Assembly (NCBI RefSeq): GCF_010681825.2
Contig: NZ_CP066776.1
Span: forward strand, 558,001 to 622,000
Length of the DNA: 64,000 bases
Direction: 5' to 3'
DNA from: Sulfuriroseicoccus oceanibius
Lineage (GTDB): Bacteria > Verrucomicrobiota > Verrucomicrobiia > Verrucomicrobiales > SLCJ01
Shown: piece by piece, positions 62,016 through 64,000 of the stretch
How positions within the stretch are numbered: the stretch's first letter is position 1
How the letters are laid out: each line of letters begins with the position of its first letter
Position numbers and translations under genes: made by a program
The notes under the pieces: model-generated
What the model was told of the DNA's origin: nothing
Seen by the model: the letters and a program-made list of their open reading frames with translations, nothing else
Database searches by the model: none

Positions 62016-63188
62016 ATGAGCAGCCCATTGCACATCCTTTTCACCAATAACGCCCTGATGTACCCGGCAGGAACCGAGATCGCCGTGCGCGAGGTCGGCC
62101 GCAACCTGATCGCTCGCGGCCATCGGGTCACCGCCTATTCTCCAATGGTCGGAAGTTTTGCCGACGATCTCAGGGCACTTGGGGTCGAGGTGGTGAGTTC
62201 GTTGGATGCAATGACGGACCGGCCGGATGTGATCCACGGCCACCACGAGTGGGAGACGTCGTTGGCGGCAATGCATTGGCCGGATGTGCCGGTGGTCTCG
62301 TTTGTGCGTGGCGCCCGGGTTTGGCAGGAAGCTCCGTGTTTTGCTCCGAATGTCGTGCGCTATGCCGCGGTGGATCAAGGATGTGTGCAACGGGCCCTCG
62401 CCTGTGGAGTGGAGGAATCCAAGCTGCAACTCGTGCTCAATGCCGTGGACATGCAGCGCTTCGCCACCGTGCGCAAGCCGCGCCGCAAGCCGAAGCGAGC
62501 GCTGATCTTCAGCAACTACGCCCAGCCGGGGAACTACATGGACGCCGTGATGGAGGGCTGTAAAAAGGCCGGTGTGAAGTGCGACGTGATCGGTAATGGC
62601 ATGGGTAACTGCCGCCCGGACCCCGAGGCCTTTCTGCCTGAGTACGATCTCGTTTTTGCCAAATCCAAAGCGGTGCTCGAAGCGCTGGCGTGTGGGTGTG
62701 GGGTGATCGTCTGCTGTGAACCCGGGCTCGGACCGGTCGTGACGCGTGAGAACTTCGAAGCACTCCGTCGCGAAAGTTTCTTTTACGACTGCATGAGCGA
62801 TGAGATCACGCCGGACGCCATCGCTGGCCGCATCCGTGAATGGGATCCGGCTCAGGCTCCGGAGCTGACGGCTCACGTGCGTGAGGTTTGTTCGTTCGAC
62901 CGTCATGTGGCGGAGCTTGAAGCGCTGTACCGCGAGGCGGCGGCGACTGAGATCACGCCGGACCCTGTGGCGATCGGGCGCTTTGCCGCTGCGTTGGCAG
63001 AACCAAAGACCACGGCCTTCAAAGCCGGACGCCAGATGCTCGAATACCTGCGCGATGCCGAAAACCGCGAAGTGCCACAAGACGCCGCCACCGCCGCCAA
63101 AGAACACGACAGCCTCCTTGACCGCTATCGCAAAGGCCGCAAAGCCGTGGCGGAGCTCAAGAAACTTAAGAAGCAGTTGGGGAAGTAG
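62016..63188 (+). CDS. GT4-like glycosyltransferase
   Basis: A 390-residue GT-B protein. N-terminal half: ILFTNNALMYPAGTEIAVRE (8-27), RNLIARGHRVTAYSP and VIHGHHEWE. C-terminal half: ALIFSNYAQPG, FAKSKAVLEALACGCGVIVC with a Glu-containing ECEP-like CCEPGLGPVVT. The last 30 residues are Lys-rich (AVAELKKLKKQLGK), resembling the basic tails of the divergent operon. ATG at 62016 is used. It ends 36 bp before recG (convergent). Confidence 0.8.
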   Translation: MSSPLHILFTNNALMYPAGTEIAVREVGRNLIARGHRVTAYSPMVGSFADDLRALGVEVVSSLDAMTDRPDVIHGHHEWETSLAAMHWPDVPVVSFVRGARVWQEAPCFAPNVVRYAAVDQGCVQRALACGVEESKLQLVLNAVDMQRFATVRKPRRKPKRALIFSNYAQPGNYMDAVMEGCKKAGVKCDVIGNGMGNCRPDPEAFLPEYDLVFAKSKAVLEALACGCGVIVCCEPGLGPVVTRENFEALRRESFFYDCMSDEITPDAIAGRIREWDPAQAPELTAHVREVCSFDRHVAELEALYREAAATEITPDPVAIGRFAAALAEPKTTAFKAGRQMLEYLRDAENREVPQDAATAAKEHDSLLDRYRKGRKAVAELKKLKKQLGK

Positions 63189-63224
63189 GAGGGGGCACTC
63201 CGACTGCCGCCGCACCCGCAACCC

Positions 63225-64000
63225 TCACCCCACATTGGCGAAGCGGCTGCCGAGTGGGTCGGCGTCGCGGGTGAGGTGGGTGCGGAGGTGGGCGTGGGCT
63301 GGATCGGCGAGCTCCGGGTCGCGGGTGAGGACGCGTTCCGCCAGCTCGCGGGCGTGGACGAGGAGCCGGGTGTCGCCAATGAATGCACGGGCGGCTGGTG
63401 AGAGATCAGGCAGCCCGGATTGGGCGGTGCCGAGTGCGTCGCCGGGGCCGCGTTGGCGCAGGTCTTCTTCGGCGATGCGGAAGCCGTCGCGGGTTTCTTC
63501 CAGAATGGCGAGCTTGGTGGCGGAGTCGGCGTCCTTTTTATCCAAGGCCAGCACACAGAATGATTGGTGCTCGCCGCGGCCGATGCGCCCGCGCAACTGA
63601 TGGAGCTGCGCCAGGCCGAAGCGGTTGGCATTGTGAATGATCATCACCGACGCATTCGGCACGTCGACTCCGACTTCAATCACCGTCGTGCTGACGAGAA
63701 CGTCGATGTGGCCGTCGCGGAAACGTTTCATCACCGCTTCCTTTTCGTCGTTCGGGGTGCGGCCGGTGAGCAGGCCGACCTCAAAGTTCGACAGCCGCTT
63801 CGCCCACTTTTCAAACTCCGCCACCGCCGACTGGGCTGTGAGCTTCTCGGATTCCTCGACCAGCGGGAACACAAGATAAGCCTGACGGCCGGCGTCGAGC
63901 TGGCCTTTGAGGAACTTGACCACGTCTGGAATCTTCGGCGCCACGCGGATGCCGGTGGTGATCGCCCCGCGGCCGGCGGGAAGCTCGTCGATCACCGACA
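63225..64000 (-). CDS. recG: ATP-dependent DNA helicase RecG, C-terminal part (5' end outside window)
   Basis: About 258 residues of the helicase C-terminal domain. SVIDELPAGR at the edge, FPLVEESEKLTAQSA, LTGRTPNDEKEAVMKRF, VSTTVIEVGVDVPNASVMIIHNA (read in two pieces), LHQLRGRIGRGEHQSFCVL and DLRQRGPGDALGTAQSG are RecG motifs IV-VI and the TRG region. RecG remodels stalled forks. The gene continues beyond the window. Confidence 0.93.
   Translation of the reverse strand, partial: SVIDELPAGRGAITTGIRVAPKIPDVVKFLKGQLDAGRQAYLVFPLVEESEKLTAQSAVAEFEKWAKRLSNFEVGLLTGRTPNDEKEAVMKRFRDGHIDVLVSTTVIEVGVDVPNASVMIIHNANRFGLAQLHQLRGRIGRGEHQSFCVLALDKKDADSATKLAILEETRDGFRIAEEDLRQRGPGDALGTAQSGLPDLSPAARAFIGDTRLLVHARELAERVLTRDPELADPAHAHLRTHLTRDADPLGSRFANVG

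Noticed and set aside
61926-63221. Open frame of over 400 codons on the minus strand opposite the GT4 gene
   Set aside because: Its translation is rich in His/Arg without any family motif, while the plus strand encodes a clear glycosyltransferase; it is a GC-rich shadow.
1-64000. tRNA or rRNA genes
   Set aside because: No T-arm GTTCRANYC with matching acceptor stem and no rRNA-like stretch was noticed on reading; a tRNAscan-SE run would settle it.

Overview
The window is a stretch of a GC-rich (by eye about 60 percent G+C) Gram-negative chromosome that most resembles Verrucomicrobiota, perhaps Verrucomicrobiales. Pointers to this phylum are a fused LpxC-FabZ gene beside lpxA, an SHD1-domain secreted protein, a DUF5069 protein, a 2110-residue secreted macroglobulin-like protein, and intergenic regions full of short nested palindromes. 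This is inference from gene content; no 16S rRNA, other rRNA or tRNA gene was seen.

Layout. 1-6.6 kb: 3' end of a sodium:solute symporter gene, a repeat-rich gap, a DUF2007/zinc-ribbon protein, an alpha-ketoglutaric-semialdehyde-type dehydrogenase, a DUF456 membrane protein, AvtA and a peroxiredoxin. 6.8-14.1 kb: HupE-like protein, a complete IS110-type insertion sequence with a structured upstream region that could be a bridge RNA, yqgF-truA, manC, and an MFS transporter bracketed by about 255-bp direct repeats. 14.8-24 kb: the 2110-aa secreted protein, a YdcF-like protein and a lower-GC SHD1 protein. 24-25 kb: a tandemly duplicated 398-bp palindromic repeat. 25-30.3 kb: ppc, a MITE abutting the hemB stop codon, hemB and a DUF481 outer-membrane protein. 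30.4-33.6 kb: cysC, cysD, cysN (PAPS synthesis). 33.7-39.8 kb: a CDGSH protein and a manganese uptake locus (binding lipoprotein, outer-membrane barrel, ATPase, permease fused to a DtxR/MntR-like domain, second permease, MntR). 40-46 kb: dtd, a methyltransferase, DUF5069, lpxA, lpxC-fabZ, an RluA-type pseudouridine synthase. 46-49.5 kb: sucC-sucD-gltA. 49.7-53.6 kb: a small membrane-anchored protein, a family 9 glycosyltransferase, YmdB-like phosphoesterase, amidase, and a 55-aa YqaE/Pmp3 protein. 53.7-63.2 kb: surface-polysaccharide locus (nucleotide-sugar dehydrogenase, Stf0 sulfotransferase, pyruvyl transferase, two-domain GT2, sulfotransferase-like protein, two GT1/GT4-like glycosyltransferases). 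63.2-64 kb: 3' end of recG.

How it fits together. cysC/cysD/cysN would supply PAPS, the donor for the Stf0-type enzyme in the glycan locus; with manC, the nucleotide-sugar dehydrogenase and the pyruvyl transferase this suggests an acidic, possibly sulfated and pyruvylated exopolysaccharide. Several proteins of that locus end in short basic amphipathic tails, and two neighbours of unrelated fold share almost the same tail. The manganese locus has two DtxR-type sensors, one soluble and one fused to a membrane permease.

The most unusual non-coding content is a set of repeat families: a roughly 200-bp composite of nested hairpins with compensatory base changes, a roughly 200-bp MITE with apparent TTA target duplication, a 38-bp nested palindrome in four copies, and an IS110 element that seems to have landed in the loop of one such hairpin while carrying upstream sequence resembling both target and donor ends.
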